This document shows positions 45,241 through 58,340 of a stretch of 64,000 nucleotides of DNA, piece after piece. The DNA is taken from the NCBI GenBank assembly GCA_028095005.1, contig JAMFTS010000044.1:1-64000 (forward strand), given 5' to 3'. The position numbers and the translations under genes are program-made. The notes under the pieces are model-generated. The model did not search any database, was not told the origin of the DNA, and saw nothing but the letters and a program-made list of their open reading frames with translations. The stretch comes from Rhynchospora pubera. Its lineage: Eukaryota; Streptophyta; Magnoliopsida; Poales; Cyperaceae. How positions within the stretch are numbered: position 1 is the first letter of the stretch; every line of letters begins with the position of its first letter.

Positions 45241-45652
45241 TAGTCAACATTTTGTGGTCCTCGTGGAATGCCCTTTTAAAATTCTTCCGAGATATCGGTT
45301 TCTTCGTGGAACATTTTCTTGACAAAGGCCCATGAAATCTTGGCCCAGCAGGATTTCTTAGCATTAGTCACCCTCTTTTTATCTATGAATCAATTCCTTG
45401 CTAAGCACTGGTCCACCCTATGTCGAACCATCATTACTTTCTGTCGGTCTTTGTTTGTATTCGACATATCATTCATCCGGGAGACTCCCGTCACTTCCTT
45501 GTCTGCTACTATACTTGATGCGCATGTGACATACCCCATTTTTCCGGGTTATGTTCTTGGGGCTTGAATGTCTTATTTTGCCTATATATATATGGAGGAC
45601 TTTTTCATCACTTTCCTTCATCAATTCCCAATTCTTACACCAAACTGCAAAC

Positions 45653-45892
45653 ATGCTCTGGCGTCTTTTGGTTAGTCTCATGGCTCCCATGGTTGTCATT
45701 CTTCTTGAAATGAAGAGACTTTCGAGCATTGCAATACTACCATGGGTCTCAGAGAATGCTTTGTGGCTGGCTATCTTCATTTCTACCTTCTTGGGATGTT
45801 GGAGAATGAATGTATGCGCCTTCATCGATCTTGAGCCATTTGCTAGGGTTTGTGTATCTTGGCGGATCATCGACCCCTTTGTCATTTGCTAG
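45653..45892 (+). CDS. Short hydrophobic ORF behind a TATA box, 79 aa
   Basis: A TATATATATA box (45583-45592) and a CT-rich leader precede the ATG at 45653. The frame starts MLWRLLVSLMAPMVVILLEM and has a second hydrophobic segment (ALWLAIFISTFLGCW); it runs through the first copy of the junction repeat and stops at 45890-45892. No family is recognised. Its C-terminal end has been altered by the duplicated junction sequence, so the original protein may have been different. Whether it is expressed is unknown. Confidence 0.3.
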   Translation: MLWRLLVSLMAPMVVILLEMKRLSSIAILPWVSENALWLAIFISTFLGCWRMNVCAFIDLEPFARVCVSWRIIDPFVIC

Positions 45893-45919
45893 GGTTTGTG
45901 TATCTTGGCGGATCATCGA
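45837..45919. repeat. 37-bp direct repeat at the duplication junction
   Basis: A 37-bp sequence (starting CATTTGCTAGGG, ending GCGGATCATCGA) occurs at 45837-45873 and again at 45883-45919, separated by nine bases. The second copy runs directly into duplicated sequence equivalent to position 8038. Four bases (TCGA) are shared by both sides of the join. Repeated, locally templated filler plus microhomology is typical of end-joining or template-switch repair. Confidence 0.9.
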
Positions 45920-45928
45920 GGGACCTTA

Positions 45929-48396
45929 ATGGATAGGATGGGCATCTGTTTGGATTGGAACATGACCTCCACTGGATTCACCAAGGTAGAATTCCCAGAA
46001 CCTACCGAGGATGAATATGCCATAATAACCCATCTGGGTAGAACCTCTCAGGCGGGCTACCAGCTGTGTTGGGACGGGGGGAGCCCTGTAGCAGATGATC
46101 GCACCTTCGCTGAATGCATCGAGCCTGATGCTGGCGCAGATGAGGAGCTACCCCTGCAGCAACTTAACTATTCTCCTCCTCCTGAAGAGGAAGGGGAAGG
46201 ATCACCACCGCCGATCGAGTCTCCAACTACTAAGGCTCTTCCTGTCACAAAAGCTCCTCCTGCCAAAAAGGCGCCTACTTCCGTCCCCAAGGCCTCTGCA
46301 ATGTTTAGGATTGCTAAGGGGGGCGGCTCTAAGGGTTCTAAGCCTGCTTCTTCTCGCACTTCTCAACATCCCAAAACCGCGCAAATATTTGAGAAAGCCC
46401 CAGCGGAAAGGGTGTTGGCCGAGGGAGGATCGGCGGCAAAGGAAACTAAAAAGAGAAAACGTGTCGAAGGTTCCTCGAAACATTCATCGCCAACTCCCCC
46501 AGACTTCCCTGGATCGTCCGTTGGTGGTGAATTGGCGATGCCTGCCGCACCAAGGCAGACATTCGAAAAAACATCTGGGAAGACACCTGTTGGTGAACAA
46601 ACTGCGCCGGCTCATCCTTCCTCTTCTTCCCAGCGTCGCCTAACTACTCCGGATGATTCTTGGCGCACAGCTCGCGTCGGGAATATTCATGAAGATGAGA
46701 AAGTTTCTCTGCGCCTCCCTGGTATAAACGTGGATCCTTCCAAAATTCAGGTTTCACTCTTTGTTTATCTTGTTCATCCTCATCGTTCTCTCTTTTTTTT
46801 TTTTTTTTTAAATAACGAAGTTGCTTAAATGCATAGGTGCCTCGTCTTGTTGCCTCCCTGCATCGCGTGTCTTTGGACCTATGTCCACAAATTAGTAATT
46901 CGCTTACTGGCTTATCAATGGAGGAGAAGTTCATGCGGATGCACTCTTTACTGATGGAGTTGGGATGTCTCCAGGCGAGTGTCCATGGTCACTCTCGCAA
47001 TTTTGGAAGTGCTTGGATGAAGTCGCTATATTCTTTGGCGGAAAGGAATGCCCAAATCGACAAAGAGCTTCGCGTGCTTCGTGGAGAGCAAGAATCAGAC
47101 TGGGGCTTCAAGGTGGATCTGTCGCAATTCTCGTTTGCGAACCGCGCTTCTGACGAAGACAAGGCTGAAATGACTGCGTTGTTTGAAAAATTTGCCGCCG
47201 CCCAGGATACTTTGTTGGTTCGTGCGCAGACTGCTGAAGCGGACAAAGACCTGATGTCTGAGACGCTGAGCCGCGCCTCCCGCGTCAATGTTGACCTTCA
47301 GAATCAGCTGTCTGTAGCGCAAATATCGCTGGATCAACGCGACCAACAACTGGAGAAAGCCAAAGAGCTTATTCTCCAACGAGATGGGGCCATATCAGAT
47401 TGGAAGAAAACATGCGAGAAGGTAGCGCGCCAAGAGAAAGAGCGAATAGCTGAGTTGGCGAAGTTGAAGTTAGCCAATGAGGCTTTGGAACAGAAAACTG
47501 AGGAATTGCTGAACGAGCTTCAGAAAAAGAACCAAGAATTGGCAGGTCTTGGTGAAGAGGTGTCTCGGGTGAAGGCCGAAAAGGATCAGCTAGCGTCTGA
47601 AAAGGCCCAGCTACATTCGGAGGTTATCCAGACCTCCTCGCTGTTGCAGGAATCTTCCGTTCGTCTTGTTGAGCTGCAAGCCGAGATAGAGAGATTGAAG
47701 TCTCTCCCTGCCACTTCCAAAGGCAAAGAGATTTGTACTGATAAGGGAGAAGTCCCCTCTTCCCATGACTTTCTTCAGGCCTTCCTTCAATCCACAGGTG
47801 CCCAAGCTGCAGCTACCCGCCTCATTTGCGGGGGTCTTCATTACATGCTGAAGCTGAAATGTGATCAGCTGCGTCAATACTATCCGTTCACCCGGGAGGA
47901 GTTTGGGATTATGGACACTGCGCCAGAGCCTGACGTCGCTTTGTCGCAGTGTCGTTGGGATGAGGAAAGTGGCGATCTTATTTGCCAAGATGAGGAAGGT
48001 TACCGAGTGGTAGAGTTAGGTATGGAAGTAACAAAACCTCTCTTGACTCCTCGCTACCCCTGGTCGAGTTCTGGCGCTGTTTGGCCTTCAGACATAACTC
48101 GTCCTTCTAAGGAGGAGGTTGAAGCCGAAGACGAAGACGAGGAAGGCTCTGACGAGGAGAGGTCTGCGGGGGTAAACACCTTTGGGGAGGCTGGGCCTGT
48201 TGCCGAATTAGCTGAAGACCTTGCTCGCCTTTCCCCGCATCATGCCGAGGGGGCAGGGTCACTTAACATTTTCGAGCAATTTGACCAGATGATGAATGAG
48301 CAAAGGGAGTATAACTTGCTTCATCCAGATCTCCAACTAAGTGATTTTAGTCTCCCTGGTGGCTCTTTAGGCGGTGATGTAGATGGAGAGCCATGA
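45929..48396 (+). pseudogene. Transposase_28-like gene, copy 2, 5'-truncated by the junction
   Basis: The first 176 codons or so, including most of the N-terminal conserved domain, are cut off at the junction; the first in-frame ATG is at 45929 (MDRMGICLDW). Exon 1 ends 46750, the intron is 46751-46836 (86 bp), exon 2 is 46837-48396. Here the five-G run is intact and the codon that is TAG in copy 1 is CAG, so the acidic C-terminal tail is complete (ending LGGDVDGEP). The two copies are thus complementary in their damage: copy 1 keeps the start, copy 2 keeps the end. The TATA box and leader at 45583-45652 now lie upstream, but the short ORF in between ends before the transposon frame. Confidence 0.75.
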
Positions 48397-48397
48397 G

Positions 48398-48455
48398 TTA
48401 CTGTTCCATGTTTCATCATTTGTTGTTTACTGTTCCATGTTTCATCATTTGTTGT
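48398..48455. repeat. 29-bp tandem duplication, copy 2
   Basis: Equivalent of 10525-10582, unchanged. Confidence 0.85.
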
Positions 48456-51054
48456 ATGTTATTATGTAAACGTGAACTTTTTGGATTATGGTACTTTCTT
48501 TAAAAGACTTATCTCGTGCGATTTGATTATATAATTGTTTTGTTGCTGTGTCTTGGATTATGTGATTGCTTTGTTGCTGTTTGTTGTCACTGCGACTTGA
48601 TGTTGCGTAAGTAAGTCAAGATTTTGACGATAAATATCACATAGAAGAAACGAGGGAAGTGACGAAGTTAATGCGTGAGACAAGATTTGAACTCATTGTG
48701 AAACGTAAGTAAGAGTGCGTGTTTGACAAAAGTAAGAAAATCGACGATGTTAGGACGTTAAGTGCGACGAAAACATAACATAGCATAGACGAAGTCTGAA
48801 AAGAGATGAAGCACATGCAAGTAGTAATTTAAAAGAAGATGATGTATGAACAGGCTTGAATTCATTATTTTTCATAAAAGTACATTATATCATATCCTTG
48901 GTGATACATGCCTAATGAGGCTAAGGGATGTTGACTTTCTTTCCTAACTAAAAGGAAGGCGGGGAGTCATTGCATATAAGGGATGTTGTCTTTCTTTTGT
49001 CCTCATGACTCCCCTTCCACCGTGATGGAGGTCGACTAGAGAGCTACTCTCTTCTACCATCACGCTTGAAGACGACGCTGCGTTGGTTTGGGCCCCTTTG
49101 GTTATGTAGAAAGTGTGCATCGCCGCGCCATTGATTGGCGTTGAAGTTGATACCTCCTTTGACGAGGTGTCCGCGGCGATCTTGCTCTTTCCTCTCCAAA
49201 GGAATTGACCCGTGATATAAGCTTGTCCCCTTTCTCGCGCCGAGCGTTCCCCATCTGTCGTTGACGGTTGGCGATCGGCTATTCGAGGGCGACCTCTAAT
49301 TTAGATATGGTAAGGTCGCCTGCATTGAAGGGCAAGCTTGCAGCAAAGCTCTGTCACCGACATCGTCTTCGTTTATGTGGGCTTGAAACGGCTGAGTTTT
49401 GTTATTTTCATTGACTCTTGGTTCCGCCGCCCAAACCCACTCGACGGATGTCTTGCTTGCGCACACGATCAAGCAAGGCTACCCGCCGATAGGGAAGGTT
49501 TAGTATACAACTGGAGGGATTTTACCTCAGCTGTTCTACTATACCTTTCCGGACTCATCAGCTGCTTTACTATACCTTCTGCTCTTTTCTCTCTCTCTCT
49601 CCTTTTTTTTTTTTTTTGCCATTTTTACTCAAGCTCTTGTTTGTGTTTGCTTTGTTGTTTTGTTTTTTTTTTGTCTTAAGGAAGAAAGAAGGCGTTTAAG
49701 ATCTTGAGAAGAGGAAAGAAGAATGGGGCGCTCTTGGGATGAAAGTGTTTGTGGGGTAACCCGCCTATTTATAGGTGTCCCGGCATCAGCTCTGGACATG
49801 GGAACTCTTCAGCTCCTATTAAATAAAAATTATCTAAACCCCAAGTCATCGTATAATGTGATTAGCACGACGAGTTGCGCATTTTTTTTTACATATATAT
49901 ATACTTCGAATTGATGCAGGGATATGGCTTGTCATAATACAGATCTGTTGAAAGAAACTACATGATTTTCCACACAACTACCACTTGTTATCAGTACGAA
50001 ATGCTTCTATATGTACAACAAATAATGGTTATAAGCAAGCAAATCCATATGGACTGAATCATGCTTTCAGCTTTTTATGAAACTATTCATTGAAAGAAAA
50101 TCCAAATTTATAATGACAAACCTTCCATATACCTTTTGCGGATCTGTTCCAGGGTAAATAATGACAACTAATTTTCTTGTTTGGGAGAAGAATAATGTTG
50201 TCAAGCTAAACGATTAATATCCCCAAAGGTGTCCCAGAAAGGCAACAAGATGACATCAACATTATCCAGTTATTGGGTGACAATCTGATTGTACTACAAA
50301 TAAGAATTAGCTAAAGCGTGATCAAGAGAACTTTGAATTAATAAATCAGTTGCAACCTTCCATTCCTTTCGAGGGGAAAAGAGTCAATAATCGAGTATGT
50401 TAAAGTGTTGTAATGGAGCACGACAGAATTTAAACTTGAAATGTTCATATGTAATATCGAACTATTTGCATATATTGAGAATAGAAATTTCCTTATCAAA
50501 ATGTGCAGCAAATTCCTACACCCCTCGATATAGAGCAGGAGACATAGAGGTGTTGTTAATCGTAGCTGGGCGAGTAGAGGGAAAGGGGCGCTATCGCTTG
50601 CTCCCCATCGATTTCAGCATGGTTGTTGATGTGGTTGACGTCAGCAGCAGCATCATGTGTACCCATTAGAGGGAGTGTGTGGAAGCGACGGGGTCCTGTT
50701 CGATATCTCCGACGGCGCCTAGGATCATCACCTTTCTCTTTGGTGTGGATTCTGACGAGAAGGAACTGATCGGTACCTCTTGTGAGAGCAGATCTGAGAA
50801 GGTCCAATCTCAGTTTTGAGGTGGGAGAGAAGAAAAGTGAGGAGATGAGTACAAGAAAGAAGATCGATCGAGAGAGATGAGGACTGGAAGTCCCTTGAAG
50901 CAGATTTTCAATCGAGCCCCCTAATCCCTCCCTCATGGTAAAGCAAACCAGTGGTTTTTTAAAAGTATCAACTGAAAAGAAAGAGGTGGCGTAAAAATAA
51001 GCCAGAGGGGCGACTGGTGGTCCTCCGGTGATCTTTCTAAGCCGTGAAATTTAC
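48456..51054. other. Non-coding, equivalent of 10583-13184
   Basis: Same content as copy 1: minus-strand TATA box at 49765-49773, pyrimidine/poly-T tracts near 49590-49617 that are shorter than in copy 1, AT-rich sequence, and the leader ORF 50936-50556 with a few substitutions. Confidence 0.45.
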
Positions 51055-51065
51055 GGTGGGCGCCA
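51055..51065 (-). promoter_or_regulatory. Primer-binding site, copy 2
   Basis: TGGCGCCCACC on the minus strand, one base inside the LTR at 51067. Confidence 0.75.
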
Positions 51066-51066
51066 T

Positions 51067-51904
51067 TGTTACCACTTCTAGGGTAGCAAGTTTTTAGAGG
51101 GAATGGCCCGGCTTTCCTTCCGCCAACCAACCGCCCCATGCAGAAGGAAAGGAGTCGCTCAGGAGGATGAAGTTTTTAGATCGAAGGGAGGGTCCCCCCA
51201 AGGTCGTTGGAGGAGAGCCCTTTTATAGTGACTAATTAGGGTAGCCTTATGTTGAACTGGATCCTTATCGGGCCTTACTGGGCTTTATCAGGCCGTATAC
51301 TTATTGCACTATATCAGGCCTTATCACCAGTAAATATCATCACTCACTAGGTGAACTAATGAGGGACATATAGTTGCCTTGATGACCAGTTTCTCCCCGC
51401 ACAATTCAAGAGAGCATAAATAAAGTTCGTATAGCAGCCCTTATCAAGAATCAGCGTTAGACGATATATATAGAACCTATCCTCATGTGGAGAAATTGAA
51501 CCATCTCAAACTCATAATCAAGTACGTATGAAATAAATAATAACACATAACACAATCCATACATTTATTTCATTAGGTCATGTCATGTGCTATGTTCCAA
51601 TAACATACACATATGCAATTAAGTCAGTAACTCCTTACCTATGATTTCTACAACGTAATCATCCCTTAACTTGCATACTAATCTTATATAATAATTAATG
51701 GTCCTTGTTAATTATCAAGATTATGGACTCTTTAGAGATATTATTGTCATTCTAACGAATGATCCACAGAGATCTACAATTCAGATCCTCAACCTGAATG
51801 ATCTGTCAATAATAAACTCTAGGAACGAATGATCAAGTATCATCAATAACATAAACTAATGTAATAGCCACCAATTGATTGGCTTCTAGGACATATCTCT
51901 AACA
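51067..51904 (-). repeat. 5' LTR (838 bp), minus strand, copy 2
   Basis: Equivalent of 13197-14034, same length, differing by a few substitutions (for example 51307 C for G). Confidence 0.8.
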
Positions 51905-54591
51905 ACCTAAACTCGCGAATCCTCAACTTTCGTCTTTTGGACAAGGATTTGGTAATTGTACTAACCTAACACATCTTGAATCGCAACCTAAACTTTCGTT
52001 ATTGGTCAAATTGATCAAGTTCACATGTTGTAGTTCTAGAGATATCTAACTAACTTTGTTACTTAGAAACTTCGTCTTGCAACTTAAGCTGGTTTATCTT
52101 TCGATTTCTAACCTACCTCATGATAGTCTTGTTTACTGAACTTATTAATCCAAATATTTAGTTTCCTAACCTAGATGTCTGCATTCATCAAGTTGGAGAT
52201 AATGGTCAATAAGCTATTCAATAAGATATGAAATACCAACAAGCAAATCACAATAATAATCAAGCATAAATCAAGTCTACATCCTTAATTAATTAACTAC
52301 TCCTACATCCCAAGACATGATAAAATTAGCCTAACATAGCCGCAAAACATATAATGAACATGCAAAAATAAGATACAAACTCCATAAGTTTCCAAATATC
52401 AAAAAGACAAGATGAAATACAACAATACTCCTTGAAATCGTGGTATGAAACTAGTGGAGTCCTGGTAGGCCACGTGGTATGGATCAACTGCACCGTCGTC
52501 GCGTCACAAACTGCTCCAAGGTCGCTTTTATGGTCGAGCTTTTCTGAAATTTGGTGGAATCTTGCACCATTATGGATAAACAGGGAAAGAACGAGGGCTG
52601 ATGGGGGTAGGGAACGCGGTAGGTAAGGTAAGACCCGTGCCTCAAGGCAAGGATGGCCTTATATGGTAGTGAGAGGCATGCTAGGGCACCAGGGAGAGTT
52701 GCCTTTGTCGAGAAATCGCCAAAAATCAGAGTTTCCTTCGCTATAAACTTTCCAAATACGATCCAGTAGTCGCACGTGACTAGCTAAGGCCGCAGGCCTA
52801 GTCGCATGATCTAATTTTGGCTCAGGTTGAGAGATATGTGGGCAAAGAATAAGTCATCTGGCTTGAATAAAGCTGAGGCATGTTGTGTGAGGCCTTTCTA
52901 CCGATTCCAATGTGGTTGTTTTGCTCCATTTGCACCAAAATACTGAGATATTGAGTCGATTCCACTAAAAATCTACAAAACAATTGAGAAGTGGCGGCAA
53001 TACCTAATCTTGGCGAATATAGTATAAAAATACAGTGAACATAATGGGTTGAGTCATGATTTAAGTGTAAAGTCCGGCCAAAATAGAAATATAAATACGA
53101 GATATAAAATGGTAAGCTCATTTTGTATAGAAGTGATGACTATTAAGCTCATTTTGTTTAGGCTTGGTGATAGAAATAGATAGACTTGATGACAAGCAAG
53201 CTTATTGTGTGTAGACTTGGAGATAATGGATAGTTTCTGTGTAGACTTAGTAATAGAATGAATAGTAAAAGCTCATTTTATATCCCCGTTCAAATGATGA
53301 TATGTACTCGATAATATCTATTTTGAAATGATGGTCTGTTAGGATGATATGGGCACAGTGAAGCATATATATATGATAAGTGCAGGATTGGATGATGATT
53401 TGTTCATATTACAAGCAGGATGTGTGTGTGCATTTTGATGATATGTGTTCAAATTACAAATAGGTACACAAGATGATAGGTATAGATGTGTGCTCATTTT
53501 GTTATTAATCAATTACAAACATAAAAGATAGCTTACAAACAGAAACTACAAAGTATGATTAACAAGTACCTCTAAATGTTGTGCGTAATTGGAAGCATAA
53601 ATGATAAGTACACAGGAAGATAAAATTAGAAAGATTAGATTAGTACAAACAAGAGCAGCTATTACAAGCATTCTAATTATCCTTTACAAACAAAGATTAT
53701 CAACCAAACAACAATGTTGTCACTAAAACTGATAAAACAACTATATTAAAAATTTTAAATGAAAACTTTTTCCTTCCATTCCATAGCTTTCTTCTCTCTT
53801 TCCATAGCATTCTTCTTTTCTTCTCTCTTGAAGGAAACCTAAAGTGAGATTAAAAGAGAATAAGGCTTAGCAGCTAACAAAAATTCATAAAACTGAAACT
53901 GCCTTCCAATATTGTCTGAACACCCTTAGCATAGAAGTTTAGTGTCATATCGTCCGACACTGGTAAAGCACATCAATTGCACTGACACATCTTATATCCC
54001 ACGTCAAGTACTTACCCAATTGATACAAATGCTTACCCAATTTCTAATTTCAAAAGCTCCCGTATCCGATTTTTTCAATGGAAAACGCCCAAAATTGATC
54101 AAATTTTTTATAAAAATGCTTGTTGTTGATCCAAATTGGTAATACATGTACTAATAACTTGTAAAGATGACTTACTCTAAATTGATCCAAATGCTTGTTA
54201 ACAGATCGAGCAGTTCAGGAGTTAGAGGCGAGGGGGTTATTGACAGCAAAGAAGTATAAGCCGCTAGGGTTTTCACGAGAGAGAGATCGACAACATCTCT
54301 AGTTTAGTTAGTTGAGGTAGAGAGAGGAGGTGGCGACGGAGGGAGGAGGCAGCGGCAGAGAGGACCGCTAGGGTTTTCATGATTTTTTTGGGAAGGGGAG
54401 AGAAAGTGAAACCATCGTTTCCTCTGTGAGAGAGACGAAAATGGTCAGAGGAGACACGAAAAATTTTAAAACTGACAGAGAGTTCGGAGAAATCAGCACC
54501 TCTGGTGCACGAATTTTAAAGCGATCCAAAGACATAGACGTTCGGTGTATGAGGCCTCAATACTTCATCGTGTAGTATATCATCCCCCCCA

Positions 54592-54640
<49 letters not shown>
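51905..54640. other. Dispersed repeat and AT-rich sequence, equivalent of 14035-16770
   Basis: Contains the dispersed repeat (to 53120), the short-repeat region, and the first-exon-like fragment near 54273-54380. A two-base insertion near 54455 relative to copy 1 breaks the frame upstream of that fragment. Confidence 0.45.
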
Positions 54641-54641
<1 letters not shown>

Positions 54642-55041
54642 TTTAGCTATGGTGAGATGCATCACAAAAAATTTTACGTGAGATGCGATCAAAACACAAG
54701 AATCTAGTTCAAAATGACTGATCCAAACCGTCTAATATGATCTCTCTATTGAAATCTCCATGCAAACTAAATTTTACATTTTTTCTAATTTTTTAAGTAT
54801 TTTTTTGAAATTTTAGAAAATTGTTAATCTAATTAGTTCAGAACCGTTCAAAAACTGTTATTTTTAAAAATCCGAAAAAAAGTACTTAAAAATTCTGAAA
54901 AAATGCAAAATTTGGTCTACAATAAGATTTCAATAGCAAGATCATATTGAATGGTTTGGATCGATCATTTTGAACCAAATTCATGAGTTTTGATCGCATC
55001 TCACAGAAATTTTTTTGTGATGCATCTCACCATAGCTAAAC
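54641..55041. mobile_element. Palindromic MITE, family 1, copy 2 (401 bp)
   Basis: Equivalent of 16771-17171, same length and ends. Confidence 0.75.
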
Positions 55042-55054
55042 TCTCTCTCTCTCT

Positions 55055-55055
<1 letters not shown>

Positions 55056-55123
<68 letters not shown>
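55056..55123. repeat. Expanded (AT)n microsatellite
   Basis: About 33 AT units against about 11 at the same place in copy 1. It directly flanks the Helitron 3' end. Confidence 0.9.
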
Positions 55124-55124
<1 letters not shown>

Positions 55125-56365
55125 TAGCAGCAGTGCCCACCCAATGTGTGGGCGGAGGATGATAGCGACATCAGTTTTCATTTTTGGACGATCGACGCTG
55201 TCGCAGTTCATGAGGCTGAGTTTATTAGAATCGTGTGAGTACATATGCAGAGAATGAGAACATACCATCATTTACATTGTTTTACATGGCTTAAGCTTTA
55301 ACCATATGCAGAGGCAATCATGTAGTAATAGAAGGAGAAATGAAAGTCATGTTCTAGTTATACACCTGGACTTGTTTCATAGTATAATTCCTGCCGACAT
55401 CTGACCATTTAAATTATTTTACGAACAAATCCACATATTTTATATTACTGCAAGGGTATTATTAACAAAGGGCAGGAAATGTTGGATTAGCACCTTAATA
55501 TGAACTACTCAATCTAAGTAGCCTGCTGACATTACTTTTTATTATAAGTATCCATCTTTTCAAACAAAAGTAAAAGTAAAGTGCCGTAAAATGGTATCCC
55601 TGCACTTGCTCTATATTACAATTCTTATTAGTTTCTAGTGATTTCAATTTACAAACAGACCCTACATTTTTTATTATCTCGGTTAACACTATCATTGTAA
55701 AATGGTAAGAGAAGTTATCTTCAAAAGATAATAGGCAGGAAAGTAATATTGTTAGTTTAGCAATAATTAGAAAATTCACATAAATCCTTATCTTTTCTTT
55801 TTTTACAATTACTTCCTTGCTGCCAAGAGAATCAGATAGGGCTTACCTTATAAGGACTATACATAACAGACCTTAATATCATGTCAAATCTAACTTGCTT
55901 TTATACAGTCCTTTAGTTAATGCGTCAGCTCAATTTGTACAAGAAACATCTACTCAATTGGTCAACAGGCTCCAGAAAATTTCAATTATCATACTACATC
56001 ACTGTCACCATCTCCTTAAGAAATTAATTATACTACGTTGTCAACCTTTGGACAGTTCTCAAATCAATATTCTTGAAGAGACTACATTTCTACATTTTAG
56101 TCCAGGGCATTTTAGTAAACAAGTTGTCACTGTTAGCAAACTTGCATGCAAACTTGTATGCAGTGTATTTCAATTCTAGCATATTATAAATCTAAATCTG
56201 TGGGGCCCCCTTAAGTTTCATATACAACCAGCTTCACACAGAAATTCATTACAATTAACACAATCACACAATGCTAATTTGAACGACACAAATTAATCCA
56301 AGAAATAATTCAAGATATATAATTCCTCTTAGTATAATATCATTTGAGACACAACGTGTACATAT

Positions 56366-56717
56366 CTATGAAGTTAATTCAGATGTCCTTCGTCGCTTGT
56401 ATTTGGAGTAAAAAATCTCTTGCCTAAGCCTCTCGGTTTCATACTTTATTTCTAATGTGGGATTTAACTTGATGGCTTCTATTTCTTCTCGAACCTTGCT
56501 GATCATATGATGAAATCCAAAAGGCTCTAATTCTAGCATAGTTTCTATTAGAGTTTCCAAACTCTGAATTTTTCTATATGGCCACTTCGGGATGCCTAGC
56601 TCTCTGCACCTAAATTTCAGTGTTGACATGGATACCTTGAGATCTTTGGCTGCTTCTTTGATTGGTAGTGAGAATTTCTGTGCCACATGCTCGAATTTTA
56701 ACTCATTCCTATTTGGT
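56366..56717 (-). pseudogene. RWP-RK (RKD-like) exon, copy 2
   Basis: Encodes the same residues as copy 1 as far as read. With no LINE here, the sequence upstream on the minus strand runs uninterrupted toward the R-SNARE pseudogene, and still shows no further RKD exon. Confidence 0.8.
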
Positions 56718-56800
56718 CTAAAATTCATGAAAAAACATCCATTATATCACATATGCTTCTATTTTGAGTGATACTATTAGAGAACATATTTCCAAGTCAG

Positions 56801-56816
56801 AATGCTTAAACGAACT
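56801..56816. other. Empty target site of the RTE LINE
   Basis: A single AATGCTTAAACGAACT, flanked exactly as the two duplicated copies are in copy 1 (18887-18902 and 20518-20533). It demonstrates the pre-insertion state. Confidence 0.95.
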
Positions 56817-57658
56817 CATTTATACACTTCAGAGGAAAACCTTTATGCAATTATTCTTGCAATTCCATATATACCTCTCTACATAATTTTTATCATTAGA
56901 TCTTCCTAGAAATGTGCAATGCCATGCACTTTCCAGTTTTCCATTTTATTCGATGCTCGATACTCAATATTTTTCATTTTATTCAATACTTAATACTATA
57001 ATTAGTAACTTAATAGTGACCACTGACCACCTACAGTTGGATCAGGATTCTTTCCTGGATTAACCTATGCCATATGAAAGCTATTGAAGCATTTCAACTT
57101 AATACGAATATTATTGATTAAATGGGAAAACAAAGTGCTTACTCTTGTTACTAAAAATTTACCTTGGAGAGACTTGAACGTCCCTCACAACTCCATTGGG
57201 ATGCAAGGTTTGACCCCCTCGTCCATCTACAGCATCTATTGTGTTCAACTGATGAAGTGGTTGCATCTAGTAGTTAATAAGTATAAATAAGTATCAAGTT
57301 AAGTGCTAAACAATAAGAGATGGGTATATATTACTCTGAGAAAGGAATAATTGTATTTTTATGACATATGAAATATGAAATAGGTAATTACCAAGAAAAG
57401 CATGGGAGAATCCATGTTCGTTGGAGCTTGCATGTCCCTAATTGCATACATGCGGCTGCTGAGTTTGGATGTAGGTGCCTGCTATATTCGAGAAACAGTC
57501 AATCATAACATAGCTCGAACAACTAACTTAAAAGTTATGACATGTTCTTTAGTATTTTTTTAAAGAGGTTCTTCTTGAAATTTAATCTCTACATGTAGTT
57601 GAAATTGACCAAATTAAAAAAAAAAAAAAGTAGAACAGAAACTATGACTAATGTGCAC

Positions 57659-58340
57659 CTGAAAATGTAAGATTTCAGTCTTGTCAACAATAAGTTCAAT
57701 CTTTTCACCTCGATCTAGAACCATTTCAATGTTATCCATCATGATACCCTTCATCTTTGTAAGATATGTTAGCTTGCTCATTTCCTCTAGGTCGTTTATG
57801 CAATACTGCATATGCTCTTTCAGTCATGGCCTAGTCATTTGTGAGGTAACATTTCACATCATTACCATTATTTTTTTTCTAAAATAACTCATATATAAGC
57901 CTATATTTTTCTCTTTAATGTGGCCTATTAAATTGGTTTCATATCTGAAAAAAAATAATTAAGAAGTTTTGAGTCACATATAGTACCCAAAATTACAGTC
58001 AAGACTATAAGAGATACTGAAAAGGTGTGAGTCGTGCCCCTCGTCATTTATATCTGACCCATACTGCTGCACAAAATCTTCCTTAACTCTCTCTAGAAAC
58101 AGAAATGGTGCACTCAATCCCAATGCATTGTTGGCCACCATGAGAAACACTATATCATTAGAAATATAAATGCAAAATGAACTTCTTTTCATATGAAAGT
58201 ACGGTACTGTATTGCTTTTACATTACAAGGAACAAACATTGAATCGCAATTGTTCTGATATTTCCAAAAAACCAGGTGTGCTCAGCTAACACCACTGTCC
58301 CCTTGGCGACAAAGCTATATATAAGAGGTTTCTTATCCAT
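57659..58340 (-). pseudogene. VAMP727-like R-SNARE pseudogene, copy 2
   Basis: Equivalent of 21394-22075 with the same start, the same frameshift/stop in the longin part and the same TGA before LKEHM. One difference changes ANMALG to ANNALG. Shared lesions show that the gene was already dead before the duplication. Confidence 0.82.

Larger units (their letters stand above)
8038..45915 (+). repeat. Tandem-duplication unit, copy 1 (about 37.9 kb)
   Basis: 8038-27736 is repeated nearly unchanged at 45916-64000. The simplest model is a tandem duplication of the whole interval 8038-45915 in direct orientation, with copy 2 running past the window end. Spacing is 37878 bases at the start and 36264 at the end, the difference being mainly the 1631-bp LINE with its duplication minus an AT expansion. 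In the transposon exons only about 3-4 substitutions per kilobase were seen by eye. Confidence 0.85.

Noticed and set aside
54981..55271. 96-codon frame with a (YI)n run
   Set aside because: It is the translated AT microsatellite plus MITE end.
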